Both the position numbers and the translations under genes were made by a program. A model generated the notes under the pieces. That model was not told the origin of the DNA, did not search any database, and saw only the letters and a program-made list of their open reading frames with translations. Below are positions 1 through 9,220 of a stretch of DNA of 64,000 nt, in pieces (position 1 is the stretch's first letter; each line of letters opens with the position of its first letter). This stretch comes from Litorimonas sp965205225 (GTDB lineage: Bacteria; Pseudomonadota; Alphaproteobacteria; Caulobacterales; Maricaulaceae), in the NCBI GenBank assembly GCA_965205225.1, contig CBDBFZ010000003.1, positions 744,001 through 808,000 of the forward strand. Reading direction: 5' to 3'.

Positions 1-369
1 CTGGGTGACGCGCCAGAGCTCGCGCAGCAGACCGGAAAGATCGTCCGCTTCCTCGACCGCGTGAACGCAGAGCACCCGATCGAAAGTGGCGTCAGAGAAT
101 GGTAATTGCCGCTCATCCGCAACGCAGGCCATCACGCCGCGTGAGGATTGGTGAGCGATCGCGCCTTGGCCTGATGGGTTCACCAGCACAATACGATTGG
201 CGCTTTTGCGATAGGCAGTCAGGATGGGCGCGGTATAGCCAAAACCAAGCGCGTTATAGCCCGCCAGATCTGGCCAGAGCGTGCGTAAACGGCGCAAGGC
301 CATATCCCGAGCCATAAAGCCGAGCGGGCTCGCATAGAAACTCTCAAGGCTTTCAGCGGACTCACGCAT
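1..369 (-). CDS. SAM-dependent methyltransferase, 3' part cut by window edge
   Basis: This 123-codon fragment runs off the left edge, so its C-terminus is missing. It starts at ATG 369. The visible part has a class I methyltransferase layout: residues 38-46 read NALGFGYTA at the motif I position (usually ExGxGxG, here a weak form), a following ANRIVLVNP strand, and later FDRVLCVHAVEEADD, which matches the post-motif II region of UbiE/Methyltransf_11 enzymes. The substrate cannot be told. Similar alphaproteobacterial proteins often sit beside a glyoxalase II gene, which would be outside the window. It lies 23 bp downstream of the EAL gene stop on the same strand. Confidence 0.7.
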   Translation of the reverse strand, partial: MRESAESLESFYASPLGFMARDMALRRLRTLWPDLAGYNALGFGYTAPILTAYRKSANRIVLVNPSGQGAIAHQSSRGVMACVADERQLPFSDATFDRVLCVHAVEEADDLSGLLRELWRVTQ

Positions 370-392
370 GGGCAGCGTCTAGCATGGGTCGA

Positions 393-2090
393 TCAACCCG
401 TCATGCGACTCCAGACCGGGGATGGCGCCGGACGACCAAAATAATAGCCCTGAAGGTAATCCACGCCTAATCGGGTCAAAGTCTGGGCATCGGCCTTGTC
501 CTCGACCATCTCCGCTACCGTATCAACCGAGAATGTTGCCGCCAGATCAACTATCATCCGGGTGAAGACCTGCTTGTTTTCATCGACAGCCACGCCCCGC
601 ACGAGGCTCCCATCGATTTTGATGGAGTCGGCTTCAACCGCCAGTAGATTACGGAAACTGGTATAACCGGAACCGAAATCATCGACAGCAAAGCGGCAGC
701 CCAGTCCCCGGACTTCGGCGGCAAACCCTGACGCTTTCGCAGGATCGTCAACAGCCAGTGTTTCGGTCATCTCAATCGTCAGGCGGCTGGCGGTATCGCC
801 AAGATCACGTAGACGTTCAGTATAGCGGGCGCTCGCTTCATCATCGGCGATCGTGCCTGCCGAGACGTTCAGAGCAAGATGAACATGTTCGCTGATTTCC
901 AGATGCGGTATCGCCAGATCAAGTGCCCGTTCGTCAAGTTGATCCACCAAACCGACCTGCTCCGCCGCCAGAATGACCCGGAAAGCGCTTTCGATCCGCT
1001 CGTCATCGCTTCGGACGCGCAACAGGCATTCGTAATGGTCAAGTTCACCCGTACCCGCGTGGACGATCGGCTGAAACGCTAGGCTCAGCCGATCATTGTC
1101 GAGTAGAGTCTGGACATCAATCTCTGTATCATCTGCTTTCTGAGGAACACCACTGGACGTTGGCAAGGCGTTGCGTGTGACATTCAGGGCCTCGTCCAAG
1201 GTAATGAGCGGTGCGGTCGCAAATGCAACCTCGAGTGCCAGTGGACCAAAAGGCGTTGTATAGGGCTGGACCGTCAGCGCTGCGTGCAGAAGCTGTGCCA
1301 AGGTTTCAGGATCGGAATTCAGGCTGCAGACGGCAAAATCAGCACCGTCCATACGGGCAATCAGATCCGGAGCGCGGATAGCCTCTTGCATCCGTCCCGC
1401 TACCGCGCGCAGAATATGATTCTGCATATCTTCGCCAAAATTGAGTCTCAATTCCTCAAGATTGGAAACCCGTAACCGAAGCAGATGAACCGACACGCCA
1501 ACGCGCTCAGCCAGCCTCGCCATGTGCGCCGCGCCCGTCTGAAGTGCTGCGCGGTTCGACAAACGCGTCAGAGGATCATGCCGCGCCCGCCAGGCAATGG
1601 CTGCATTGCTCCGCACATCGTCGGTTCGATCGAGAATGACGCCGCGGATCAGGGTTGCACGGTTGTCGGCACAGGCCTGTGCCTCGGCAATCTCCCTGAC
1701 ATGGCGAATCTCGCCCATGTCATCTCGCAACACATAATCGATCTGGTATCGCGCGCCGATGAACCGCAATGAGCCGACAGCCCGTCGCCGGGTGCGAATA
1801 TCATCAGCACTCAGCCGGTTTTCCCAATCCAACTGCGCCGTGCTCAGTTCGCCGGGTCGTTCAATGATAAATCGTTCCACGCTGGGCACATCGGCAAAGT
1901 CGAGATAACCGTCTTCACCCATTTCAAAGGCATAGGCCCCGGCCAGTGCCAGCGCATCGGCCAGAAGGGCTGGTTCCGTCAGAGGGGAGCGAACCTCACC
2001 TGCGACTTTGTCCGCTGGGATGTGCGACGCGTCCAACCGGTTAGTCTGCGTAAGCGGCGTCAACGCCGAAATCGCGCCGAGCCGATGCAA
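393..2090 (-). CDS. PAS-like/degenerate GGDEF/EAL cyclic-di-GMP phosphodiesterase-type protein
   Basis: The 565-residue protein probably turns over or senses c-di-GMP. From residue 40 to about 155 there is a PAS-like region, then a GGDEF domain (170-310) whose active site reads DGADF (248-252), so cyclase activity is unlikely. The EAL domain (330-560) keeps most catalytic residues: ECLLR (354-358, Ala to Cys in the signature), N408, EMTET (440-444), DDFGSGY (470-476), KID (491-493), AEMVE (526-530) and QGYYFGRP (547-554). No transmembrane segment is seen, so it is cytoplasmic. The start is uncertain: the first candidates are TTG codons at 2090, 2063 and 2036, and the gene overlaps or touches the upstream membrane-protein gene, suggesting translational coupling. 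Confidence 0.88.
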   Translation of the reverse strand: MHRLGAISALTPLTQTNRLDASHIPADKVAGEVRSPLTEPALLADALALAGAYAFEMGEDGYLDFADVPSVERFIIERPGELSTAQLDWENRLSADDIRTRRRAVGSLRFIGARYQIDYVLRDDMGEIRHVREIAEAQACADNRATLIRGVILDRTDDVRSNAAIAWRARHDPLTRLSNRAALQTGAAHMARLAERVGVSVHLLRLRVSNLEELRLNFGEDMQNHILRAVAGRMQEAIRAPDLIARMDGADFAVCSLNSDPETLAQLLHAALTVQPYTTPFGPLALEVAFATAPLITLDEALNVTRNALPTSSGVPQKADDTEIDVQTLLDNDRLSLAFQPIVHAGTGELDHYECLLRVRSDDERIESAFRVILAAEQVGLVDQLDERALDLAIPHLEISEHVHLALNVSAGTIADDEASARYTERLRDLGDTASRLTIEMTETLAVDDPAKASGFAAEVRGLGCRFAVDDFGSGYTSFRNLLAVEADSIKIDGSLVRGVAVDENKQVFTRMIVDLAATFSVDTVAEMVEDKADAQTLTRLGVDYLQGYYFGRPAPSPVWSRMTG

Positions 2091-2478
2091 TTGTTACCAT
2101 GAAACCCGCCAGAACATCCAGCAGTGTCATGGTTCCGATCAGGAAGAACACGCTGGTGGCGAAGGCGGGCATGAGGAGAAACTGCACTAGGCAGAGAATG
2201 AACAGGATCAATGAGAACGCATGGTTCATGACCGCAACCCGTCCCGTTCCTGTTGATTTGATCAATTCGAAAAACAGACAGATCAGTGACAGACCGATCA
2301 GTGCATGACCGGGTGTGATCGACCAGCTGACACCACTGGCCATCGGGACAGACAGGAAATCAGTATCCAGACGCATGCGCATTTTTTCCACGGTCGACAA
2401 AGCCTGCCCGGACAGGGCAAGCAGATTATAGACGATGACCGGTACGGTCATCAGTGGGAAAATAGACAGAGTACCCAT
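2041..2478 (-). CDS. Small four-helix membrane protein, unrecognised
   Basis: A 145-residue protein starting at ATG 2478 with about four hydrophobic segments (roughly residues 5-25, 55-75, 83-105, 107-130). The last helix pair is followed by a short polar tail ending FGVDAAYAD. I do not recognise a family. It sits immediately upstream of, and overlaps, the EAL gene on the same strand, so the two are probably co-transcribed. A role as a membrane partner of the signalling protein is only a guess from position. Confidence 0.7.
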   Translation of the reverse strand: MGTLSIFPLMTVPVIVYNLLALSGQALSTVEKMRMRLDTDFLSVPMASGVSWSITPGHALIGLSLICLFFELIKSTGTGRVAVMNHAFSLILFILCLVQFLLMPAFATSVFFLIGTMTLLDVLAGFMVTIASARRDFGVDAAYAD

Positions 2479-2548
2479 GCGGCCCCCGCGAACATAGTTA
2501 ACCGAGGGTTACACTGCGCCTGCAGGCGTTAAAGCCGCGTTAAGCCGG

Positions 2549-3286
2549 TTAGAGTTCGTCATATCCGCCCGGCAAGCGGGCACGGCTGATCAGCCAGCGC
2601 ACACCGCGCAGATCATTGATACTCACTTTAAGGCGACCGAGATTCGTATATTTGCTTTCACCTTCGCCGCGCGGGCGGTGACGCACATCGACATATTCGC
2701 ACGTATAACCTTCGCGCAGCATCAGGGCCGGCAAATAGCGGTGGATGTGATCGAAATAGGGAAGCTGCAAAAAGGCGGTGCGCCTGAACACTTTGAGCCC
2801 ACAGCCAGTGTCGTCCGCGTCATCATGCAGAAGACGCTTGCGTACACCATTGCCGATCCGCGATGCTAGACGTTTCCAGACCGTGTCCATGCGCTTGGCC
2901 CGGCGGCCGCCGACCATCGCAAGCGTTTCCGGCGTATCGTCGCGCATCAACTGCGCGTAAAGTGCCGGAATATCGCCAGGGACATTTTGCCCGTCCGAAT
3001 CCAGCGTTGCGATGGTTGGCGCTCGCGCAGCCATGATGGCCGTGCGTAGCGCACGGGACTGTCCGGCATTCTGTCGATGGGCCAGGACTCGCAGAGCTGG
3101 ATAATCGGTTTTCAAAGCGATCAATCGAGCTTGGGAATCATCTGTGGAGCCGTCATCCACAGCAACGATCTCATAATCTGTACCTGACAGAGCCTCGTCG
3201 ATTTCTGCTATCAACGGGCCAAGATTACCGCTTTCATTATAGGCAGGCAGAACAACAGAAATGTCTGGAATTGCAGTATTGGACAT
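2549..3286 (-). CDS. Family 2 glycosyltransferase, polyprenyl-phosphate sugar transferase type
   Basis: A 245-residue GT2 enzyme of the dolichyl/undecaprenyl-phosphate mannosyl- or glucosyltransferase type, expected to charge a lipid carrier at the inner face of the cytoplasmic membrane. Visible motifs are SVVLPAYNES near the N-terminus, VAVDDGSTDDS, and TLDSDGQNVPGD (the DxD-equivalent), followed by DTGCGLKVFRR and HRPRGEGESKY. There are no C-terminal membrane helices, as in the soluble members. ATG 3286 is preferred over the upstream in-frame TTG at 3322. It is divergent from the ArnT-like gene at 3390; a lipid-linked sugar from this enzyme would be a natural donor for that GT39 protein. 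Confidence 0.85.
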   Translation of the reverse strand: MSNTAIPDISVVLPAYNESGNLGPLIAEIDEALSGTDYEIVAVDDGSTDDSQARLIALKTDYPALRVLAHRQNAGQSRALRTAIMAARAPTIATLDSDGQNVPGDIPALYAQLMRDDTPETLAMVGGRRAKRMDTVWKRLASRIGNGVRKRLLHDDADDTGCGLKVFRRTAFLQLPYFDHIHRYLPALMLREGYTCEYVDVRHRPRGEGESKYTNLGRLKVSINDLRGVRWLISRARLPGGYDEL

Positions 3287-3389
3287 AGGGCGAGCTTTGG
3301 CAGTCACACCGGGCTCGGACAAGAGGTCATTACCGCAAGCATTGCCGAGAAATCTTGCTCAAATGCGTCCTTCGCGCCAAGGCACTTGC

Positions 3390-4961
3390 ATGCTGGATTG
3401 GTCCTCAAACACGCGGCGAGACCTGATGACCCTTTCGCTGATCGGGCTGTTGGCCTTCCTGCCGGGACTGGCGTCCCTGCCCCCAATCGATAGAGATGAA
3501 GCGCGCTATACTCAGGCAACGGTGCAAATGGTAGAGACGGGCGACCTGATCGATATCCGCTTCCAAGAGGATGCCCGGCATAAAAAACCGGCTGGAACCT
3601 ATTGGGCGCAGTTCGCAAGCCTCACACTCACAGGTCAGATTGATGATGTGAAGCGCGGTGAGCGTGCGATCTGGGCGCACCGACTGCCCAGCGTTCTGGG
3701 GGCCTTGATCGCAATCTGGGCGACCTATCTGGCTGGGTTGACTCTGTTTGACCGACGTGAGGCGCTGCTCAGTGCGAGTCTGTTGGCCGTCTCGGTCTCG
3801 CTCGCGTTTGAGGCCCATATCGCCAAGACGGATGCCATGCTGGCCGGAGCCTGCGCAATCGTTCTGTATGGCCTCGCGGCGCGAAAAACCTGGCCCGTCT
3901 GGCTGGGTATGGCTGCAGGCATGCTGCTCAAGGGGCCGGTCATCCTGTCGGTTGCCGCGCTTGGCCTGATCGGTTCCACCCTGCTGGATCGGTCTATGGA
4001 CCGGGTCCGCGCTGTCATGAGGCCCCCGCCGATCCTTGTCGCCCTGCTGATCACTTTGCCCTGGTTCATCGCCATCGGCATCCAGACAGACGGCGCGTTT
4101 TTTGCCGAGGCCCTGGGCCGTGATTTTGGCGGCAAACTGGCTGGCACGCAGGAAACGCATGGCGGTGTGCCGGGTTATTATCTGCTCTCGACGCCCCTCA
4201 TGTTCTGGCCGGGTGTTCTGGCTCTGCCGGTCGCCGCACTTTTTGCCTGGGAAAACCGAGGAAACAGCGAGGTTCGGTTGCTGCTCGCCTGGCTAGTCCC
4301 GATGTGGCTGATCCTCGAACTGGTTCCGACCAAGCTGCCGCATTATACGCTGCCTCTCTATCCAGCGCTGGCGCTGCTCGCCGGTGCGGGATGGGTACAG
4401 CTTGCAGAGGCGCGCAAGTCGCGCCTCGCTGGTCTGATCATCGCCGGGTTGGTTGGCTTGGTTTTGTCCTTGGTCGCCATGGCCACTCTCTGGGAAGCCA
4501 TAGCCCCGCTTTGGATGGGTTTGACCGCCGCGATATTGATGAGCTTAAGCGTTACCGCCTGCCTGTTGATCTGGCGTGGACGTGATCTGTGCGGCATCGC
4601 TCTGGCGGCCCTGTTTCTGGCTACCGGTTTCGGCGGCGTGCTGGCGAACACACCCTTGTTGGACCTGTCACCCCGGCTTGCCGCGCAATTACCAGCAGAT
4701 GCCCGGATCATCTCTCCGGATTACCGAGAACCTTCGCTCGTTTTTCTGGCGGGAACGGATACTCAGCTATCGCGGGGAGATGCTAAGCCCGGCGACGTTC
4801 TGATCCTGAGCCTGGAGACGGGCGCGCCTGCTTGCGCGGAAGCAGGGGTAACCGTGAGCGGCACCAATTACGCCAAGGTACAGGAGATGGCGCTGATGGT
4901 GTTCAGCACCGACGGTTGTAACATGGAAGCCTTGTCAAATTGGGCGACTACCGCCCCCTGA
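3390..4961 (+). CDS. ArnT-like glycosyltransferase family 39 membrane protein
   Basis: About 523 residues with a string of hydrophobic segments and the GT39/GT83 hallmark in the first periplasmic loop: PPIDRDEARYTQATVQM, where the acidic residues match the catalytic Asp/Glu of ArnT and PMT enzymes. Later KTDAMLAG and LVPTKLPHYTLPLYPALALL match the conserved ArnT membrane region. The reaction would be transfer of a sugar from a polyprenyl-phosphate donor to lipid A or another periplasmic acceptor; the acceptor here is unknown. Start ATG 3390 is chosen because it begins directly before the first helix and leaves room for a divergent promoter; ATG 3363 is possible. Its stop overlaps the convergent GT2 gene by 14 bp. 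Confidence 0.85.
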   Translation: MLDWSSNTRRDLMTLSLIGLLAFLPGLASLPPIDRDEARYTQATVQMVETGDLIDIRFQEDARHKKPAGTYWAQFASLTLTGQIDDVKRGERAIWAHRLPSVLGALIAIWATYLAGLTLFDRREALLSASLLAVSVSLAFEAHIAKTDAMLAGACAIVLYGLAARKTWPVWLGMAAGMLLKGPVILSVAALGLIGSTLLDRSMDRVRAVMRPPPILVALLITLPWFIAIGIQTDGAFFAEALGRDFGGKLAGTQETHGGVPGYYLLSTPLMFWPGVLALPVAALFAWENRGNSEVRLLLAWLVPMWLILELVPTKLPHYTLPLYPALALLAGAGWVQLAEARKSRLAGLIIAGLVGLVLSLVAMATLWEAIAPLWMGLTAAILMSLSVTACLLIWRGRDLCGIALAALFLATGFGGVLANTPLLDLSPRLAAQLPADARIISPDYREPSLVFLAGTDTQLSRGDAKPGDVLILSLETGAPACAEAGVTVSGTNYAKVQEMALMVFSTDGCNMEALSNWATTAP

Positions 4962-5853
4962 CAGCCTTGCGAATACCCAGCCAGATCATCCGCACAAACA
5001 GGGCTCCCGCCATAAGCGGTGCCATCAATATGGTCGCGATTTTCGAACTGAGCCCGGGTTCTGAGGTCCAGAAATAACGCAGCAGACCTCTGAGCTTGTG
5101 ATATTCGACGCGCCACCGCGGAATGTCTGATGTGGAGCCATAATGCATCGCTCGCGCGTCTGGCACGAAAGTCACCGAGCCCCCCAGGCGCCGCGCCGCG
5201 CGGCAAATGGCAATGTCTTCGACATGCAGGAAATAGGCGGCGTCAAACCCGCCGATCGCATAAAACGACGCCCGGTCCATCATCAGGTTGGCCCCCGAGA
5301 CGGTTGGCATGGGGATTGGATCAGACGGGAGCGGCAGATTTTCGCGGTAGATCGACTGCAAGCCCGGCAGGCGGTGTAGAGGCGTAAAGCTGGTCAGGGC
5401 TGTCCCGAAGGTCAAAGCCCCGCGCCGCGCGCCGCGCTGTTCGCGTCCGGTAGAAGTGAGGAGCAACCCCCCTGCAATCCACGGCGCTTTGGTGCTGTCA
5501 CCGACGTCGGCCATTTTTCGCGCAGCACCGATTTCAAGAACTACGTCCGGATTGAGAAAAAGCAGACAGTCTCCGTTCGCCATCGCTGCGCCGTAATTGC
5601 ACCCGCGGGCGAAGCCAATATTGCCGTGACCCTGCAAAATACGCACATTTTCTGTTCGCGAGGCCGCTTCCAGCAGCCGCGGGCGGTCAGCAGGCGCATT
5701 GCCATTATCAACAACGATTAACTCATGAATATCCGGGTCGTACTGCACCGCGCGGATGGATTCCATCAGCGCGGGTCCCGTCATGTAGGAGACCATGATA
5801 ACGCTGATAGGGCGGTTATGAGCGCGTGTTTCGGATGTCGGATGGGCAGGCAT
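4948..5853 (-). CDS. Family 2 glycosyltransferase, rhamnosyltransferase-like (WbbL type)
   Basis: A cytoplasmic-face GT2 enzyme of about 301 residues. Motifs seen are SVIMVSYMTG at the N-terminus, IVVDNGNAP, GNIGFARGCNYG, and LFLNPDVVLE, where NPDV holds the DxD-like metal site typical of rhamnosyl- and galactofuranosyltransferases; GGFDAAYFLHVEDIAICRAA follows with the conserved ED. A hydrophobic amphipathic C-terminus (MAPLMAGALFVRMIWLGI) may hold it to the membrane. ATG 5853 starts just before the domain; ATG 5919 would overlap the upstream ligase gene by 23 bp and may be the coupled start. It is probably an O-antigen or related polysaccharide assembly enzyme. Confidence 0.85.
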   Translation of the reverse strand: MPAHPTSETRAHNRPISVIMVSYMTGPALMESIRAVQYDPDIHELIVVDNGNAPADRPRLLEAASRTENVRILQGHGNIGFARGCNYGAAMANGDCLLFLNPDVVLEIGAARKMADVGDSTKAPWIAGGLLLTSTGREQRGARRGALTFGTALTSFTPLHRLPGLQSIYRENLPLPSDPIPMPTVSGANLMMDRASFYAIGGFDAAYFLHVEDIAICRAARRLGGSVTFVPDARAMHYGSTSDIPRWRVEYHKLRGLLRYFWTSEPGLSSKIATILMAPLMAGALFVRMIWLGIRKAVRGR

Positions 5854-5896
5854 AATCCGGACGCATCTGCGCAAACGCACCTGATTTTTCAACCGT

Positions 5897-7150
5897 TTAA
5901 TCTGCCAATTTATCAGCATTTAACTCATGTTGGGAGGATATAAGTCCGACCAATGCCAGCGCAAGACCGATCAGACCCCACCACCAATATTGCCACGCCC
6001 CAACAGTGATGGCACTTGCAATAGCTGCACTCATCAAGATCCCGGACATAGCAGCTGACCTCCACGGATCCGTTCCCGCAAGCCGATGCAAGGGGCGGTA
6101 AAGCGTTAACAGAGCCAGGCTCAGTAGCACAGCCCCGACCGCGCCGGATTCCATCCAGGTCTGCAAACCGAGATTATGTGGGTGTAAGGATACAAAGGGT
6201 ACATCGACGCCGATCCGGCTCGTAAATGCATCCTGCATGTCGCGTGAACTATCGAGCCCTTTGCCGATCAGCGGCGCTTCACTAACCCGAGAGAGGCTGT
6301 AATCCCACATCCGTAATCTGTGATCCCAGGACATGGGCAGTCTGGCCATGACAGTTTCACCTGCCAGTCTCGAGACAATCCCAACCAATGGAGCGAACAG
6401 AATTGAGGTCACGGCGGCGCCCAGTGACAGTCGCAAACCCCATCGCGGTGATCGCAGACCGAGCCATATCAGCGGTGCGGCTCCCAGCAAAATGACGGGT
6501 GCCACTGCGAGCCGATTCAGAAATGTACCGATCAGAAGCAAGCCGATAAAAACAAGACTCGCGGCAACCGCGCGCCCACGCGGCAATCGCGTCGCGAACA
6601 AAGCCAGAAGCATCGGGGTCAAGAGCGCATAGATAACGTGACCACGCCCGATATTCATTTCCGCTTCGCCCTGGCGCTGGTTGATACTCTCGCCAGTCCC
6701 AACAGGATCAAGCAGCATGTTAATGCCGTAACCGGACGCAACATCCAGCGCGAGTACGGCCACGCCGCCCAGAGACATGGACATGAGAATATGGGAGAGC
6801 GTGTCACGCGTTTGATCCGGCCGCGTACTCAACAGTATCGGAACAGAAGCGAAAAGCACCATCTGTCCCGCGAGCCGAATAGCTGTTTCAGGCCCTGCCC
6901 CGCTCCAGAGTCCGCTCACGCCGAGCCAGAGAAAGAAGATCAGAAAGGCAGACAGGCTGAGCCGCGCTGGACGCGTCAGGACGGGAAAATTCTGCCGTTG
7001 CATCAACCAGACTATCCAGCCCGCCGCGCCGAGCAGGATGACGAGCCCTGCAAAGGCTAAGCCGCCCATATGGATATAGACTGCGAAAAAATAGAACCAG
7101 ACCAGCAACCAGCCCGTCGCGGCGCGGTCGATCAAGCTCCGAAGGGTCAT
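5897..7150 (-). CDS. O-antigen ligase / WaaL-like polymerase membrane protein
   Basis: A 417-residue polytopic protein with roughly eleven to twelve hydrophobic segments. The large periplasmic loop carries the Wzy_C/WaaL hallmarks: RLRMWDYSLSRVSEAPLIGKG followed by LHPHNLGLQTWMESG, with the conserved His-Asn. Such proteins join O-polysaccharide to lipid A-core or polymerise repeat units in the periplasm; the two activities cannot be separated from sequence alone. It starts at ATG 7150, 5 bp after the thrS stop, and is followed by the WbbL-like glycosyltransferase, so it belongs to the same transcription unit. Confidence 0.85.
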   Translation of the reverse strand: MTLRSLIDRAATGWLLVWFYFFAVYIHMGGLAFAGLVILLGAAGWIVWLMQRQNFPVLTRPARLSLSAFLIFFLWLGVSGLWSGAGPETAIRLAGQMVLFASVPILLSTRPDQTRDTLSHILMSMSLGGVAVLALDVASGYGINMLLDPVGTGESINQRQGEAEMNIGRGHVIYALLTPMLLALFATRLPRGRAVAASLVFIGLLLIGTFLNRLAVAPVILLGAAPLIWLGLRSPRWGLRLSLGAAVTSILFAPLVGIVSRLAGETVMARLPMSWDHRLRMWDYSLSRVSEAPLIGKGLDSSRDMQDAFTSRIGVDVPFVSLHPHNLGLQTWMESGAVGAVLLSLALLTLYRPLHRLAGTDPWRSAAMSGILMSAAIASAITVGAWQYWWWGLIGLALALVGLISSQHELNADKLAD

Positions 7151-7155
7151 TGGTT

Positions 7156-9084
7156 CTAGCGCTTCAGGTCGGGCGGTGTGGCCTCGTCCGTCAATGCGGC
7201 AATCGCCTCATCGACCGTCACAATCTCTTGGCCTTGCGACCCCAGACGGCGCAGTGCCAGCTTAACCTCGTCCGCTTCACGGCGACCGACCACGGCGATG
7301 ACGGGGATTTTCTTATCAGCAGACAGTTTGCGGATCTTATAATTGATCTTCTCATTGCATGTATTGGTTTCGGCCCGCAGCCCGGCAGCGCGAAGCTTTG
7401 CGACGACCTCTTCGGCATATTCGTCCACATCCGACGTAATCGTGGCGACAACAATTTGTGTTGGCGACAGCCAGAGCGGGAATTTACCGGCATAGTTCTC
7501 GATCAGAATACCAAGGAAACGCTCGAATGACCCCAGGACAGCCCGGTGCAACATGACCGGCGCGTGTTTTCCATCATCCGCGCCAATATAGTACGCGCCG
7601 AGACGTTCGGGCATGTTCGGGTCCAGCTGTATCGTGCCGGCCTGCCATTCGCGCTCAATCGCATCGCGCAGGACGAAGTCGAGTTTAGGGCCGTAAAACG
7701 CGCCGTCACCTTCATTCAGAACGACTTCCAGACCTGACGCTTCTGCAGCGTTGCCCAGCGCCTCTTCAGCGATATCCCAATAGTCATCGGAGCCAACGCG
7801 CGAGTCGGGACGCCTCGAGAAATTGACCTTCACATCGTCAAAGCCGAGATCGGTATAGACGGATTTGAGAAGCTTCGTGAAGGCCTTCACCTCGTCCGTG
7901 ACCTGTTCGAGCGTACAGAAAATATGACCGTCATCCTGTGTGAACCCGCGCACACGCATCAGCCCGTGCAGCGCACCGCTGGGCTCATAGCGGTGACAGG
8001 AACCGAATTCGGCATAGCGAACCGGCAGGTCCCGGTAGGACTTCATACCCTGATTGAAGACCTGAATGTGGCAGGGGCAGTTCATGGGCTTGAATGCCAG
8101 CACTTTGTCTTCTTCCACGATGTTGGCGACGAACATGTTCTTGCGATATTTTTCCCAGTGGCCAGAGGCTTCCCAGAATTTCCGGTTCATCATTTGCGGA
8201 GTCTTGATTTCCGCATAGCCATATTCGCGCTGTCTGCGGGCCATATAGTTACGTAGGACAGTATACAGCGTCCAACCCTGCGGGTGCCAGAAAGCCTGAC
8301 CCTGCGCTTCTTCATGAAAATGGAAAAGCTCCAGCTGCTTACCTAGACGGCGGTGATCGCGCGCTTCGGCTTCCTCAATCTGTTTCAGATGCGCATCCAG
8401 ATCCTCCTGACTCACCCAGGCCGTGCCGTAGATGCGCTGCAATTGCGGATTATTGCTGTCGCCGCGCCAATAGGCCCCGGCCACCTTCATTAGTTTGAAC
8501 GCTTTACCGATCTTGCCAGTGCTGGGCAGATGCGGGCCGCGGCAGAGATCAAACCATTTGCCCTGACGGTAGACAGTAATGGTCTCACTTTCAGGCAAAT
8601 CCTCAATCAGCTCTGCCTTGAAGGTCTCGCCCATCTTCTTGAACAGGGCGATGGCCGCATTGCGATCCATCTCTTCGCGCACGATTTTGTCATTGCGATT
8701 GATGATGAAACCCATCTTTTTCTCGATCGCAGCGAAATCATCCTCAGAAAACGGTTCATCGCGATAGAAGTCGTAATAGAAACCGTTTTCAATCACGGGG
8801 CCGATAGTGACCTGTGTGCCGGGGAACAGGTCCTGCACGGCCTCAGCTAGCACATGCGCAGCGTCGTGGCGAATCAGCTCCAGCCCTTCCGGATCTTTCG
8901 CTGTGACAAACTCGATTTTCGCATCATCCTCAATCGGATGAGACGCGTCCAGCAACAACCCATCAAGCTTCACCGCGAGTACTTTCTTGGCGAGCCCCGA
9001 AGAGATCGAATTGGCTACCTCAAGCGCGGTCATGCCAGCGTCATAATCGCGCGCGGCGCTGTCTGGGAAAGTCAGGGTAGGCAT
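7156..9084 (-). CDS. thrS: Threonyl-tRNA synthetase
   Basis: This class II synthetase of 642 residues charges tRNA-Thr. Domain order is normal: TGS domain (1-64), editing domain with the HDAAH zinc/editing motif near residue 73, catalytic core with the motif 2 region (HRYEPSGALHGLMRVRGF, then QDDGHIFC), the zinc ligand region PMNCPCHIQ, motif 3 near HRAVLGSFERF, and a C-terminal anticodon-binding domain (PTQIVVATI to the end). Length is normal for the family. ATG 9084 gives the expected N-terminus. The O-antigen ligase gene follows after 5 bp. Confidence 0.97.
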   Translation of the reverse strand: MPTLTFPDSAARDYDAGMTALEVANSISSGLAKKVLAVKLDGLLLDASHPIEDDAKIEFVTAKDPEGLELIRHDAAHVLAEAVQDLFPGTQVTIGPVIENGFYYDFYRDEPFSEDDFAAIEKKMGFIINRNDKIVREEMDRNAAIALFKKMGETFKAELIEDLPESETITVYRQGKWFDLCRGPHLPSTGKIGKAFKLMKVAGAYWRGDSNNPQLQRIYGTAWVSQEDLDAHLKQIEEAEARDHRRLGKQLELFHFHEEAQGQAFWHPQGWTLYTVLRNYMARRQREYGYAEIKTPQMMNRKFWEASGHWEKYRKNMFVANIVEEDKVLAFKPMNCPCHIQVFNQGMKSYRDLPVRYAEFGSCHRYEPSGALHGLMRVRGFTQDDGHIFCTLEQVTDEVKAFTKLLKSVYTDLGFDDVKVNFSRRPDSRVGSDDYWDIAEEALGNAAEASGLEVVLNEGDGAFYGPKLDFVLRDAIEREWQAGTIQLDPNMPERLGAYYIGADDGKHAPVMLHRAVLGSFERFLGILIENYAGKFPLWLSPTQIVVATITSDVDEYAEEVVAKLRAAGLRAETNTCNEKINYKIRKLSADKKIPVIAVVGRREADEVKLALRRLGSQGQEIVTVDEAIAALTDEATPPDLKR

Positions 9085-9220
9085 GATTGATTCAGTCTAA
9101 AGATTATATCAATCGCGCATGTGGCAAAGGTGGGCGCTGGGGGCAAGAGGCGGTGTCACTACAGGTGAACGAACTCAGCAATCGCGCTATCGCACTTACC
9201 TCTGAGATTTCGGCTCCTAG

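Noticed and set aside
3261..3389. N-terminal extension of the ArnT-like protein
   Set aside because: It would overlap the divergent GT2 gene and adds a non-conserved polar stretch before the first membrane helix.
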